A program made the position numbers and the translations under genes. This document shows positions 1-10,200 of a stretch of 64,000 nt of DNA, in pieces. The notes below the pieces were generated by a model. It saw only the letters and a list, made by a program, of their open reading frames with translations. It was not told the DNA's origin and made no database searches. This stretch comes from Pyxidicoccus parkwaysis (GTDB taxonomy: Bacteria; Myxococcota; Myxococcia; Myxococcales; Myxococcaceae). Numbering within the stretch: the stretch's first letter is position 1; the number at the start of each line of letters is the position of its first letter. The stretch lies in assembly GCF_017301735.1 (NCBI RefSeq), contig NZ_CP071090.1, forward strand, positions 5,322,001-5,386,000. Direction: 5' to 3'.

Positions 1-2
1 TG

Positions 3-527
3 CGAATCGGTGGCTCGCTGGATGACCGGCTGACCATCGAGGGCGTGAAGCTGGGCGAGGAGTTCAACTCGCAGGTGGTGGACGCGCTCATCCAGCTCGC
101 GCTGCAGGTGGGCCAGGAGGGCTTCGAGGGGCATCCCATCGGCACCATCATCACCATCGGCGACCACACGACGGTGCTGGAGAAGAGCCGGCAGATGACC
201 ATCAACCCGTTCCAGGGCCTCTCCGAGGCCGAGCGGAACGTGTTGGACCCGAAGATTCGCGAGGCCATCAAGAACTTCTCGGTGCTGGACGGGGCCTTCG
301 TCATCCGCGAGGACGGCGTGGTGCTGGCCGCGGGGCGCTACCTGTCCGCCACGGATGACGCGGTGAAGATTCCGCTCGGCCTGGGCGCGCGGCACGCGGC
401 GGCGGCGGGGATTACCTCCACCACGCACTGCATCGCGCTGGTGGTGAGCCAGACGTCCGGCGCGGTGCGGCTCTTCAAGGGCGGCAACATCGTCCTGGAG
501 CTGCACCAGACGGCGCGCCGCACCTGA
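3..527 (+). CDS. DisA_N (DAC) domain protein, 5' truncated by window edge
   Basis: The reading frame is open from the first bases of the window, so the start lies upstream; the GTG at 45 is only an internal valine. The C-terminal 120 residues match the diadenylate cyclase (DAC/DisA_N) fold: a DGAFVI stretch (the DGA metal/ATP motif), then GARHAAAAGIT where active enzymes have an RHR motif, then a VVSQTSGAVRLFKGG strand typical of the domain end. The family condenses two ATP to c-di-AMP. Here the second Arg of RHR is Ala, so activity is uncertain. The gene ends 77 bp before a convergent gene. The domain call is fairly secure; enzymatic activity is not. Confidence 0.8.
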   Translation, partial: RIGGSLDDRLTIEGVKLGEEFNSQVVDALIQLALQVGQEGFEGHPIGTIITIGDHTTVLEKSRQMTINPFQGLSEAERNVLDPKIREAIKNFSVLDGAFVIREDGVVLAAGRYLSATDDAVKIPLGLGARHAAAAGITSTTHCIALVVSQTSGAVRLFKGGNIVLELHQTARRT

Positions 528-603
528 GCTCCGATGCGTTGGCGCGGCGTGGGCCGCGCTGGCGTCAAGGCGCAGCGCTTGCGGCGCCGTCCAGGCCCGA
601 GCC

Positions 604-1161
604 TCAGCGCTCCTGCTCTCGCAATTCCTCGCGGTAGATGTCCGCGAGTGCGTGCGCGCGTTCCACCTCGTCGCGGGCCGCGTCCACGACCAGCGCCTGC
701 TCGAAGCGGGCCACGCGCTCGCGCATGGCCTCGCTGACGATGCCTCCCACGGTGAGGCGCGCGGAGGCGCTCTCGCGCTCCCGGCGCAGCTCCGCCACCC
801 GGTCTCCGAGCTCGCCCGCCGCCTCCAGGAGCAGCTTCCCGTCCGCGTCCGCGCGCTCCAGCGCGTCTCGCGTGGAGGCCCGCAGGCCCTCCGCCTGCTC
901 GCGGTCCTTCGAGAGCACGGCCACGGCCTTGCCGTCTCCGCGCGACTCGGCGGTGGCGCGGCGCGAGGCGATGTCCTCCAGCCGGCGCGTATAGCGCTCC
1001 ATGCCGCGCGTCAGGTCCCCCTTGAGGGCCAGCAGCGTGGCGGCGGACTTGCGGACCTCGGCCGCCTGGCGCTCCAGTTTCTCGATGAGCTGGTCCAGCG
1101 CGGCGAGCGGGTCCGCCGGCCGGGTGGGCTCCTTCTTCTTGCGGAACAGGCCGAAGAGCAT
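604..1161 (-). CDS. Small coiled-coil protein downstream of the VWA gene
   Basis: A 185-residue soluble protein beginning MLFGLFRKKK, a basic amphipathic N-terminus that could touch the membrane. The rest is almost entirely charged helix with heptad-like Leu/Ala spacing (roughly residues 20-130 and 150-185), suggesting long coiled coils, loosely like PspA/ESCRT-III-type proteins. It starts 15 bp after the stop of the VWA protein gene and no clear SD is seen, so translation is probably coupled. Position suggests it is the third member of the MoxR-VWA operon. I do not recognise a defined family; the PspA comparison is only architectural. Confidence 0.75.
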   Translation of the reverse strand: MLFGLFRKKKEPTRPADPLAALDQLIEKLERQAAEVRKSAATLLALKGDLTRGMERYTRRLEDIASRRATAESRGDGKAVAVLSKDREQAEGLRASTRDALERADADGKLLLEAAGELGDRVAELRRERESASARLTVGGIVSEAMRERVARFEQALVVDAARDEVERAHALADIYREELREQER

Positions 1162-1176
1162 GGCGTGGCGGGAAGC

Positions 1177-3447
1177 CTACCCGAAGGGCCGGCACAACAG
1201 CCGCACCCGTTCCAGAGCCTCCCTCACCGGAAGCCCACCGGCGGACAGCGCGGACAGGTAGCGCGCGGGAGTCAGCCCGTACACCGACAGCAGGTGCTGC
1301 AAGAGCACCACGCTCTCCGAGGCCCGCCGCTCCGCCGGAGCCAGTGACGCCGCCTCCACCAGCGCGCCGAGGATGTCCACCACCCGGTTCACCACATCCT
1401 GGTTCGGAACCTCGCGGGCGCCGGCCGCCGACGGCACTTCCGGGAAGAGCGCGTCGAAGGACGCGTCCACCGCCACCTGCGCGGGCGAGCCCCGCCCCGC
1501 GGCCACCGCCTCCAGCGCGTCCAGGTGAGGCGCGAGCTGCTCCAGCGCATCCGCGGTGGCGGGCACGTCCCGGGGCAGCAACGTGCGCCACGGAGTGTCG
1601 AACTCGGTGCGCGCCCACTGAATCTCCTCGTCGGAGAGGTGGTGGTAGAAGGCGCGGCCTCCCGCGGCGCGCTGCTCCTTCACCAGCAAGCGCAGGTCGG
1701 GGTTCTCCTCTCCGAGCGAGATGAAGCTCAGCGCGATGTCCAGCGCGCCCATGGGGGCACGGGTGCGGCGGATGAGCTCCAGGTCCACGCGGTCCTCGCC
1801 GTCGGTGATGATGACCACGGTGGCGCGGGCGAGGTACGGGTCCCTCCCCTGCGCGGCGCGGATGGAGTCGAAGGCGGACATCAGCGCGAGCGTGATGTCC
1901 GTCTGCCCTTCGGCGGGCGACTCGCGGAAGAGCTTCTCGATTTGGCGGGTGGCCTCCACGGCGGTGTCCACGCGGGCCAGCTCGGTGGGCACGTCGTTGA
2001 AGAAGCTGAAGTAGAGCGGGTCGAACGGCTCGCCCCGGCGCGCCTTGACGCGGAGGTTGTTGAGCTCGGCGATGACGAGCGCATCGCGGAAGCGGGCGCG
2101 GCCTCCGTGCATGGAGCCAGAGGCATCACAGACGTAGACGCGCACGGCGGTGCGCTTCACCTTCTTGGGACGCGGGGGCGGCTCGTCCTCCAGGTAGGTG
2201 CGCACGAGCTGACGATTGGCGGCCAGGTCGCGCAGCAGCATGCGCGGGTCGCTCAGCACGAAGTTGTGGACCTCGTGCAGGCTGCCCGTCGTTTCGAACG
2301 TCATCGTCTGGGTGGGGTACGGCACGCGGCGGGGCACGGGCCGCTGGGTCTGCGTGTCCGCGAGGACGATTTCCTCGGACAGCGCATCCTCCACGTCGAA
2401 GTAGCGGGCGCAGCCGGCCGCCAGTTCGAAGGTGGAGAGCTGCTCGGGCTTGAGCGAGAAGGCCAGGTCCGCGAGCAGCTCGTCCGGGCGCGGGGCCGCG
2501 GCCTCGGGCTTCTGCGGCTGCGGCTCCTCTCCGAACCAGTGCGCCAGCGAGTCCCGCTCCGCCGCCTCCACCAGGGACGACAGGCTCTTCCGGGGAGGCA
2601 ACAGCGGCTTCAGCGCCTCGCGCGCGGCGTCCGCGAGCTGTGTGTCGCCGGCTTCCAGGGCCCGCTCGTACAGGCCGCGCAGGGAGCGGTACGCCACCTG
2701 CGGCTCGCGCCGGGCCGTGTGCCGCACGTGGCGCAGCAACTCGTCCAGCGAGCGCACCGCCGGCACCGCGCGCACGCGCTCCCGGGCCTCCACCACCTGT
2801 CGGCGCAGCGTGAGGCCGCGCTCGCGGTCATGGTCGGCGCCCAGGCGCAGCAGCAGCTCGTGCGCGAGGTCCAAATCCCGGCGCTTCTGCACCACGTCCG
2901 CCACGTTCTCCCGGGCGCGGGCCGCGAAGAACTCGGCCGCCGCCATGCGGGCGCTGGTGGGCGGACGGTCCCTGCGCGCCATGTCCGGGCGTACGTAGAT
3001 TTCGAAGTCCGCGTCGATGTCCTCGGACGGTGGACGGGAGAACAGGTCCGCCACCTTCACCGCCCGCGCGAGCTGCACGAAGGCCCGCTCCAGCACGGTG
3101 AGCGCACCCGGTAGAGGCTCTCCCGCGCGCCAGGCGCGCTCCACGAGCAGCACGCACGCATCCACCTCCTCGAGCGCCTGCTGCGCGCGAGTCTGGAGGC
3201 CCTGCGCCAGCGCCCCCGCCCTGCCCTTGCGCACGCCGAGCTCACGGAGGAGCTGCGCATCCGCGGCCGTGTGAACGCCCACCCGGTCCAGCTCACGGTC
3301 CAGCGCCGAGAGCACCGGCAGGGCCAGGTCCTCCGGCCCGCGCGCACGACGGCCCAACGCCCACGCCCGCCAGCCGCCGGGAGGTGGCGCGGGCTGGTGC
3401 AGGGCGTCCAGGCGCCGACGCAGTTCCGTGAGCCGCCGGGACAGCAC
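1177..3447 (-). CDS. VWA domain protein, partner of the MoxR ATPase (ViaA-like arrangement)
   Basis: A 756-residue protein whose C-terminal half carries a von Willebrand factor A domain (about residues 435-620). The MIDAS motif DASGSM is intact, as are the downstream Thr (GQTDITLAL) and Asp (ITDGEDRVD) metal-site regions. The N-terminal 430 residues are helical and without a recognised domain. The start is a GTG with a GAGGGGG SD about 8 nt upstream. The gene lies directly downstream of a MoxR-type AAA+ ATPase, the arrangement seen in RavA-ViaA and other MoxR-VWA pairs, where the VWA protein acts as partner or adaptor for the ATPase in protein or metal-cofactor remodelling. The substrate is unknown. 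Confidence 0.88.
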   Translation of the reverse strand: MLSRRLTELRRRLDALHQPAPPPGGWRAWALGRRARGPEDLALPVLSALDRELDRVGVHTAADAQLLRELGVRKGRAGALAQGLQTRAQQALEEVDACVLLVERAWRAGEPLPGALTVLERAFVQLARAVKVADLFSRPPSEDIDADFEIYVRPDMARRDRPPTSARMAAAEFFAARARENVADVVQKRRDLDLAHELLLRLGADHDRERGLTLRRQVVEARERVRAVPAVRSLDELLRHVRHTARREPQVAYRSLRGLYERALEAGDTQLADAAREALKPLLPPRKSLSSLVEAAERDSLAHWFGEEPQPQKPEAAAPRPDELLADLAFSLKPEQLSTFELAAGCARYFDVEDALSEEIVLADTQTQRPVPRRVPYPTQTMTFETTGSLHEVHNFVLSDPRMLLRDLAANRQLVRTYLEDEPPPRPKKVKRTAVRVYVCDASGSMHGGRARFRDALVIAELNNLRVKARRGEPFDPLYFSFFNDVPTELARVDTAVEATRQIEKLFRESPAEGQTDITLALMSAFDSIRAAQGRDPYLARATVVIITDGEDRVDLELIRRTRAPMGALDIALSFISLGEENPDLRLLVKEQRAAGGRAFYHHLSDEEIQWARTEFDTPWRTLLPRDVPATADALEQLAPHLDALEAVAAGRGSPAQVAVDASFDALFPEVPSAAGAREVPNQDVVNRVVDILGALVEAASLAPAERRASESVVLLQHLLSVYGLTPARYLSALSAGGLPVREALERVRLLCRPFG

Positions 3448-3622
3448 GCTCAGCGCCCCCTCTCCGCTCCAGCCAGGAGAAGCGACTCACACAAGGGCCT
3501 CACGACGGGGGCATTCGCCACCGGCGCATGCGTCGGAATCGCTCCACGTCCTGGCAGACCTCCCGCAGCCGCGCCCCCTGCCGGCACGTGGCGGACTCCC
3601 TGCCCCACCACCACACGCCGCC

Positions 3623-6157
3623 TCATGACGCCGACCGCCGCTCCAACACCTGGCGGCTGAAGCGCCCGAAGTCCTCGTCGATGCCTCTCAACTGGCCCTC
3701 CAGCTTGCGTGCACTCTCGCCCAGGTCTCCCGGCATGGAGCCCAGCAGCGACAGCACGCCGCGCAGCCGCACCAGCTCTCCCTCCTTCAGCGCGAGCATG
3801 GGGAAGCGGCTGCGCACCAGCCGGTCCACCGTGCGCTCCGCCTCCGCCCGCTCCGAGATGGTGTCCGGCGAAGGCAGCGACGTGAGCAGCTGCGTCAGCC
3901 AGCTCCGCAGGTACTTCACGCGCGAGTGCACGAAGGTCAGCTCCGCCTGCGCCACCGCCGCCCGCACGTTGTCAGACAGGAAGCCTGGAGAGGCACCACT
4001 CCGAGTGACGGTGAGCTGCCCGTCCAGCCCGAGCAGCGCGGCCAGCTCCCCGTCTGGCGCCCGAGCGGAGAACTCGCCCCGGTAGAAGACATACGCATCG
4101 CCATTGAGCACCGCCGTGGCCTGCGGCGGAGGGCTGGCCACCTCGCGCGTGAGGAGCCGGGCGTGCTCCTTGAGTCGCGTCTCGATGATGTCGCGGCACT
4201 CGGCCATGACGAGCTCCGCGGCCAGTCCCTCGCGCCGCAGGTTCTCCGCCACGGACTGCACCGCGCGGCCGTACTGCTCGATTCGCTCGAAGGGCGTGGT
4301 GTTGAGCACGTCGCGCGCGTAGGCGAGGCCCAGGGGCAGCAGCAGCTCCTGCTTCAGCCCCTGCTGGGACGGGTCCAGCACGGCCAGGGAGTGCTCCAGC
4401 TGCGTGAGGCGGCGCGAGTCGGCGGAGAGCGCTTCCAACGGCTCCTTGCGGGACCGATTCGCGGAGCCCTGGAACGCCAGGGCCGCGCGGCGCCGCAGCG
4501 CGGACACCACGCGCCGACGCACGGCGACCTCGATCACCCGCACGCGCTCCAGCGCCGCCGGAGCCCCCTCCGCGAGCTGCCCGGCCAGCTCCGTCGTCTG
4601 CGACAGCTCCTCCTCCAGGTTGTCCGCCAGCCCCACCAGCCCTTCCAGCTTCAGCCCGTCCTCGAAGTCCACGCTCTCCGCGGAGAGGGCAATCATCTCC
4701 AGCGCGCCCTCCAGGAAGCGGGCCGTGGACTCGCACAGCGGCGCGAAGTTGGCGCGCAGCTCGGGAATGGTGCGGCACAGCTCCAGCGCATCCCGGAAGG
4801 AGGACAGCAGCGCCAGCCCGCCACGGCCCTCGCCCTGCCCCGCCATGCCGCGCGCCAGCCGCTGCTCGAGCGCGGCCACCAGCGCCCGGGCGGCCACCAG
4901 CAGCGGCGCCCGGTTCTGCGCGTGGCGCGGCCCGGGCACCAGCTTCGTCAGCAGCACCTTCGCCGTGTTGGAGACCAGCCCCGGCTGCCAGTTGCGTCCC
5001 AGCGCCTCGGCCGCCGTCACTTCTTCCTGGGCCCCCAGGGCCTGCGCCTCGCGCTCCACGCCGCCGCCCAGCTCCTGCCGCACCTTCGCCAGCGCCTCGT
5101 CGAAGGCCCGCTGCTCCAGCCGGACGATTTCGAGCTGCGCCCGCTCGCGAGGGTCCACCACCGACTTGAGCAGCGCCTCCGTCTCCGCCGCGGGCGGCCC
5201 GCCCAGCAGGAAGAACCAGCGCAGCGAGTCCAGGTCCTCCACCGTCGCCTCCAGCGGTCGGTCCGGCCGCCGGTAGAGCTGGTCCCTCACCACCGTCGCC
5301 TTCAGCGCCCACAGCGCCTTCACCGCCGAGCGCTGGGAGAAGTACTTCGTGGGCACGTAGTCGGGCAGCTTGGACACCTGCGCCGCCAGCGCGCGCTCCA
5401 GCGCGTCCGCCAGCAGCTCCACGCCCTCCAGCACGTGGCTGGGCACCTTCACCTTCGTCACCGCGTCCTGGAGCAGGTCCACCTGCTGCAGCGTGAGCTG
5501 GGCCCGCAGGTCCGGCCTCGACGTCCCGGACGAGAAGCGCTGGAGCATGGCCGCGCGGCTCTCCCTCCGGGCGAAGGACTTGGGCACGAAGCAGATGAAG
5601 CTCAGCCGGTCCGCGAAGGCCAGCAGCAACTCCGGCGAGCGCGCCAGCACCTCGGAGAGGTACCGGTTGCTCGTCATGATGACGCACTCGGTGCGCCCCG
5701 AGGTCACCCGCCGCCCGTGCTTCAGCTCGCGCTCGTACAGCACGTTGAGGATGGAGCGCAGCAGCATGTCCCGGCCGTCGAAGACCTCGTCCAGGAAGGC
5801 GTGCTCGGAGCCCAGCATGCCCTCGTCCGTGAGGTACTCCGTGCGCCCCGTCTCCGTGAGGACCTTGAAGTCCACCGGGCCGATGAGGTCCGTCTGCACG
5901 GTGGACTCGGCGAGCTGCTTGGAGAACAGCGACGGCTGCCCCGTGCGCTCGTCCACGATGCGCCCCAGCACCGCGCTGGCGATGGCGCTCTTCGCCGTGC
6001 CCGGCGGCCCCACCACCAGCACGTGCTCCCGCCCGAGGAGCGCCAGCTCGATTTGCGTGAAGAGCGTCTCTCGCTCCAGGTAGGCGTCCCGGAGCTCGCC
6101 GAAGAAGTGACGGAAGGCCCGGGCGGCCTGGAGGTACGGGGGCGGATGAGCGTGCAC
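3623..6157 (-). CDS. MoxR/RavA-type AAA+ ATPase
   Basis: An 844-residue AAA+ ATPase. Walker A is GPPGTAKS (about residues 49-56), Walker B is in HAFLDEVFDG (about 118-127), and sensor 1 is in MTSNRYL (about 160). The long region after residue 330 is helical and charged. The N-terminus around residues 10-30 (FRHFFGELRDAYLERE) matches the usual MoxR/RavA opening. I chose the GTG at 6157 because family homology begins there; an upstream start at 6211 adds 18 low-complexity residues, and neither has a convincing SD. MoxR ATPases are chaperone-like and usually work with a VWA protein, which is encoded next. The three genes at 604-6157 probably form one operon. Confidence 0.88.
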   Translation of the reverse strand: MHAHPPPYLQAARAFRHFFGELRDAYLERETLFTQIELALLGREHVLVVGPPGTAKSAIASAVLGRIVDERTGQPSLFSKQLAESTVQTDLIGPVDFKVLTETGRTEYLTDEGMLGSEHAFLDEVFDGRDMLLRSILNVLYERELKHGRRVTSGRTECVIMTSNRYLSEVLARSPELLLAFADRLSFICFVPKSFARRESRAAMLQRFSSGTSRPDLRAQLTLQQVDLLQDAVTKVKVPSHVLEGVELLADALERALAAQVSKLPDYVPTKYFSQRSAVKALWALKATVVRDQLYRRPDRPLEATVEDLDSLRWFFLLGGPPAAETEALLKSVVDPRERAQLEIVRLEQRAFDEALAKVRQELGGGVEREAQALGAQEEVTAAEALGRNWQPGLVSNTAKVLLTKLVPGPRHAQNRAPLLVAARALVAALEQRLARGMAGQGEGRGGLALLSSFRDALELCRTIPELRANFAPLCESTARFLEGALEMIALSAESVDFEDGLKLEGLVGLADNLEEELSQTTELAGQLAEGAPAALERVRVIEVAVRRRVVSALRRRAALAFQGSANRSRKEPLEALSADSRRLTQLEHSLAVLDPSQQGLKQELLLPLGLAYARDVLNTTPFERIEQYGRAVQSVAENLRREGLAAELVMAECRDIIETRLKEHARLLTREVASPPPQATAVLNGDAYVFYRGEFSARAPDGELAALLGLDGQLTVTRSGASPGFLSDNVRAAVAQAELTFVHSRVKYLRSWLTQLLTSLPSPDTISERAEAERTVDRLVRSRFPMLALKEGELVRLRGVLSLLGSMPGDLGESARKLEGQLRGIDEDFGRFSRQVLERRSAS

Positions 6158-6244
6158 GGACAACCCAGAGGTAGCGGGGACGGCCCATGCTATCCGCCGC
6201 CCTCGCCCCATTTGAAGTGGACCGGTGCCTTCCCCAGGTCAACC

Positions 6245-7114
6245 TCACTGCTCCCGAAGGGTGTCGTGCAGGTGGGCGTGGACGCTCCGCCAGATGTCGT
6301 GCTGCCGCTCGATGGGGTCCATCACCGCCATGCCCACGGACGTGGCCGGGGAGCTGCCCTGGAAGGCGGAGTACTGGCGCAGCCGCGTGCCGCCCTGGCC
6401 GTCCTCCTGGAAGACGAAGCGGTTCGTCCCCCGCAGCGGGTGCCCGTCCAGGGTGGTGATGTGCACCGTGTTCTTCTCCGGCTCCAGGTGGACGGTGATG
6501 GGCGCCCACACCGGCGGTGGGCCCTTCTCCTCCAGGAACAGCTTCGCCCCGTCCGTCAGCGACTTCACCTCGGGCCGCACCTGGATGCCCGCCGACTCGA
6601 ACACCGCCCCGGGGTTGCGCACGAAGTAGGCGTAGGCCTTCTCCGGCGCCACGCCCGGAATGGAGCTGGTGTAGTCCGTGAGTGACGTGGGCGCTCCCTG
6701 GATGGGCGGGCTCGCGTCCAGGTGCTTCAGGTGCTCACGCGCGTACGCGTCCACCAAGCGGCCGCCTCCCATCAACAGGCTCGCCGCCGCGGCCTCGGAC
6801 TGTGCGGCCGTCAGCGTCGCCTGCTTCATCTGCGTGGCCAGGTTGCCCGTGGGCTTCGGAGGGAAGGAGCCTCCGATGGCGAAGTCGAACCTGTTGCCCG
6901 CCCCCGCCATCGGCCCGGAACGGGGCCCCGTGACGATGACGCCCTCCCGCGCTGCACCCTCCACGCCGCGGTACACCTCCACGGTGCTGGACGGGACGCA
7001 GGCCGAGGGCCGGGACGAAGCAGTCCTTCCCGGAGGCAGCGACGTTGCGGTGGTTCCCTCGGTGTCGACGAGGCCGGGGTGGAGGGAGGACGGCGGGGAT
7101 TCGATGCGAGACAT
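6245..7114 (-). CDS. Hypothetical protein
   Basis: A 289-residue soluble protein with a Pro/Ser/Thr-rich N-terminal 60 residues and no signal peptide or membrane segment. The C-terminal half (about 145-289) has alternating strand-like segments, for example ITVHLEPEKNTVHITTLDGHP and RFVFQEDGQGGTRLRQYSAF, that look like a lipid- or ligand-binding beta sheet. The pattern is reminiscent of polyketide-cyclase/START-like or DUF1990-like folds, but I cannot assign a family. It ends 87 bp before the MoxR start on the same strand. Coding is supported by uniform codon use and length; function is unknown. Confidence 0.7.
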   Translation of the reverse strand: MSRIESPPSSLHPGLVDTEGTTATSLPPGRTASSRPSACVPSSTVEVYRGVEGAAREGVIVTGPRSGPMAGAGNRFDFAIGGSFPPKPTGNLATQMKQATLTAAQSEAAAASLLMGGGRLVDAYAREHLKHLDASPPIQGAPTSLTDYTSSIPGVAPEKAYAYFVRNPGAVFESAGIQVRPEVKSLTDGAKLFLEEKGPPPVWAPITVHLEPEKNTVHITTLDGHPLRGTNRFVFQEDGQGGTRLRQYSAFQGSSPATSVGMAVMDPIERQHDIWRSVHAHLHDTLREQ

Positions 7115-7269
7115 GCGGGCGCCCTTTCACTGGCACGGGTTGCCCCGCCCGATTGCAGCCCCTTCGCCAACCTCCACCCCAGTCCTCTCAAGCACTTGCC
7201 GCATGCTCGCGTCCCGCTTCGCGTACGACCCGTCCGCAGTTTCGGAAGCCGGAATCCCTTCCTCGCCCG

Positions 7270-10200
7270 TCAGCTTCGGCGCCGGGACCTTCGCAGCAGC
7301 ATGGCGAGCGCAGCGAACGTCACGGACGCCCCCGGCCCCGCGCCGGGAATCGGATTGCAGCCGCAGCCCGAGGTGTCCCCGGGCTCGGGCTCGGGACGAG
7401 TCCCTGCGTCCGCGTTCGCCCCCGCGTCCGTGACTCCCGCATCCACCATCTCGCCCGCGTCCACCATCTCGCCCGCGTCCACCATCTCGCCCGCGTCAGG
7501 AGCTCCGGCATCGGCGCCCGCATCTGGCGTGCCTCCATCCGTCTCAGTCCCGGAATCCGGAACACCTGCGTCCGTCGAAGGCTGGTGGGCGCCCACGGTG
7601 AAAGCGCGCTCGGCGGAGAACGCACTGGACACCTCGTGCACATCCGAGGCCTTCACGCGCCAAGCGTAGCTGCCGGGCGGCAGGGCCTCGTTCGCGGCCA
7701 GGGTCCACGCCGTCTCCACCGTGACGTGCGTGCGCACGGGCGCGCCGTCCTGGAGGACTTCTACGTGGTAGGTGACGGCCTCGCCCTCCTCGTCCGTGGA
7801 AGCACTCCACTGGAAGGCCACGAGCCCGCTCTCCAAGCGCGCCCCGCCCGCGGGTGCCACGAGCACCGGCACGGACGGAGCATGGTTGACCGGCGACACC
7901 TGGATGGACACCGTGGCCGTCGCCGACACGAGCTCCCCATCCGAGACGCGGAAGGTGAAGCGGTCCGGGCCGCTATAACGGGCCGCCGGTACGTAGGTGC
8001 GGTTGGCGCCCGTGCCACTCAGGGTGCCGTGCTGGGGCAGCGTGACGATGTCGTAGGTCAGCCCCTGCCCTTCCGGGTCGCTCCCCTGGAGGACGATTTC
8101 CACGGGCGTGTCCGCCACCGTGGTCACCCCCTGCGACGCGGCGGAGGGCGGCTGGTTGTCCTCGAACGTCACGAACCGGCCGCGCACCCGGTCGTTCCAG
8201 TAGGGCGCCGACTGGTCGAAGCGGGAGTAGACGACGAAGGCCGTCCTGCCGGTGCCGGCGAAGGCCACGGCGGGCGCCATCTCCGTGTCCCCGGTATCCG
8301 CGATGGCGAACCCCGAGGGCTCCCGGACGGTGCCCGCGTTCGTCACGCGTGCGCCCTGGATGTTGGGATTGGGCGTGCTCACACGGTGGTCCTGCCAGAC
8401 GACGAGGTACTCCGCCCCCAGCGACGCCACCGACGGGAAGTCCTGATACCGGGTGGCCGTGGAGATGGCGATGCCAGCCGGGTCCAGCACCGTCCCCTCG
8501 CGCGAAACGCGTGCGCCGTAGACATCGGAGGCGCTGCTCTTGCGGAAGTCCTCCCAGGCGACGAAGTAGTCCGTGCCATTCGAAGCGACAACGGGGCCCC
8601 CTGATTATCCACCTCCGTGGTGATGGGGAACGCCGACGCATCCAGCACCACGCCCGCGCTCGAAACGCGTGCGCCGTAGATGTCACTGCCGTTGCGCGTG
8701 TCCTCCCAGACGACGAGGGAGTCCGTTCCGTTGGAGGCCACCTCGGGAGCATGGGCGAAGGCGGGCGGGCCGGAAATGGAAAGCCCCGAGGCATCCAGCA
8801 CCGCGCCCTCGCGCGTCACCCGGGTGCCGGAGATGGAGGACAACTGGGTCTCCCCGGGCATCGTCTCCCAGACGACGAGGTAACCCGTTCCGTTGGAGGC
8901 CACCGACGGCGCGCTGGCGGACCGTACGGATGACGGGGACAGCACGAGCCCCCTGGCATCCAGCACCGCGCCGCCCCCCGTGACTCGTGCGCCCATGATG
9001 CGCGAGTCGAGCTGACTGACGTCCTCCCAGACGACGAGGTAGTCCGTCCCGTTGGAGGCCACCGAGGGATAGAGGGCCAGGCCCGGAGGCGAAATTTCGA
9101 GCCCGGAGACATCCAGCACATCGCCCGCGGCCGACACCCGCACGCCGAAGATGGCCGCCGAGCCGTCGGACGGCCGGTGTCCGACCCAGACGACGAGATA
9201 GCCCGTCCCATTGGAGGCCACCTCGGGAGTCCACTGGCCGTTGGCCGCCGTGGAGAGCACGACGCCCGAGCCATCCAGCACCTCTCCCGCCGTCGTCACG
9301 CGCGTGCCGTAGATGTCCCGGGAGGAGCGGGCGTCCTTCCACGCGACGTAGAAGTCCGTGCCGTTGAAGGCCACCGACGGGTACGTCTGGCCCGCGGCGT
9401 ACGTGGAGATGGCCAGCCCCGAGCCATCCACCACCGTGCCCGCGCTCGTCACCCGTGCGCCGTAGATGTCGCCTGACGTCTCGCTGCGCGCGTCCTGCCA
9501 GACGACGAGGTAGTCCGTCCCGTTGGAGGCCACCGCCGGCGTGCCCTGCGCTCGAGCGGCCGTGGAGATGGCGAATCCGGAGGTCTCCATGACGGCGCCA
9601 GCGCTCGTCACGCGTGCACCGAAGATGTCGCCCGCCGTCTCGTTGCGCGCGTCCTGCCAGACGACGAGGTAGTCCGTCCCATTGGAGGCCACCGCCGGCA
9701 CGAGCTGGGTCCGCGCGTCCGTGGAGACGGCCAGGCCCGAGGCGTCCAACACCGCGCCACTGCTCGAGACCCGCGCCCCGAAGATGTCCGTGTTGCCATT
9801 GCGCGAGTCCTCCCAGACGACGAGGTAGTCCGTCCCGTTGGAGGCCACCGACGGCGCCGTCTGCGTCTGGGCGGCCTGGGCGATGGCGAGGCCCGCCCCA
9901 TCCATCACCTCACCGGTGCTCGCCACCCGCGTGCCGTAGACATCCGGGTTCCCGTTGCGCATGTCCATCCACGCGACGAGGTAGTCCGTCCCGTTGGAGG
10001 CAACGGAGGGAGCGCTCCTCGACGAAGCGGGGGCGCCTGGCGCCAGGCCGCCGATGTCCCGCACCTCCCCGGCTCCGCTCACCCGTGCTCCATGGACGGA
10101 GACGGGGCTTCCCGCGAGCGCCTCCTCCCAGACGACGAGGTAGTCCGTCCCGTTGGAGGCCACCGAGGGCTTCTGCGAGGCGTCAGCCTGCCGGGCGATG

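Noticed and set aside
338-1618. Long minus-strand frame of 426 residues overlapping three genes
   Set aside because: Extremely Arg/Gly/Pro/Ala-rich, no domain, and overlaps well-supported genes; a high-GC shadow frame.
3972-6509. 845-residue minus-strand frame overlapping the MoxR gene in another phase
   Set aside because: Ala/Gly/Arg-rich and lacks Walker motifs; a shadow of the true frame.
3926-6685. 919-residue plus-strand frame opposite the MoxR gene
   Set aside because: Antisense of a recognised AAA+ ATPase, His/Arg/Leu-rich with no family motif.
7270-7700. Short repeats as a CRISPR array
   Set aside because: The 18-bp units are directly adjacent with no spacers and encode an in-frame Asp-Ala-Gly linker.
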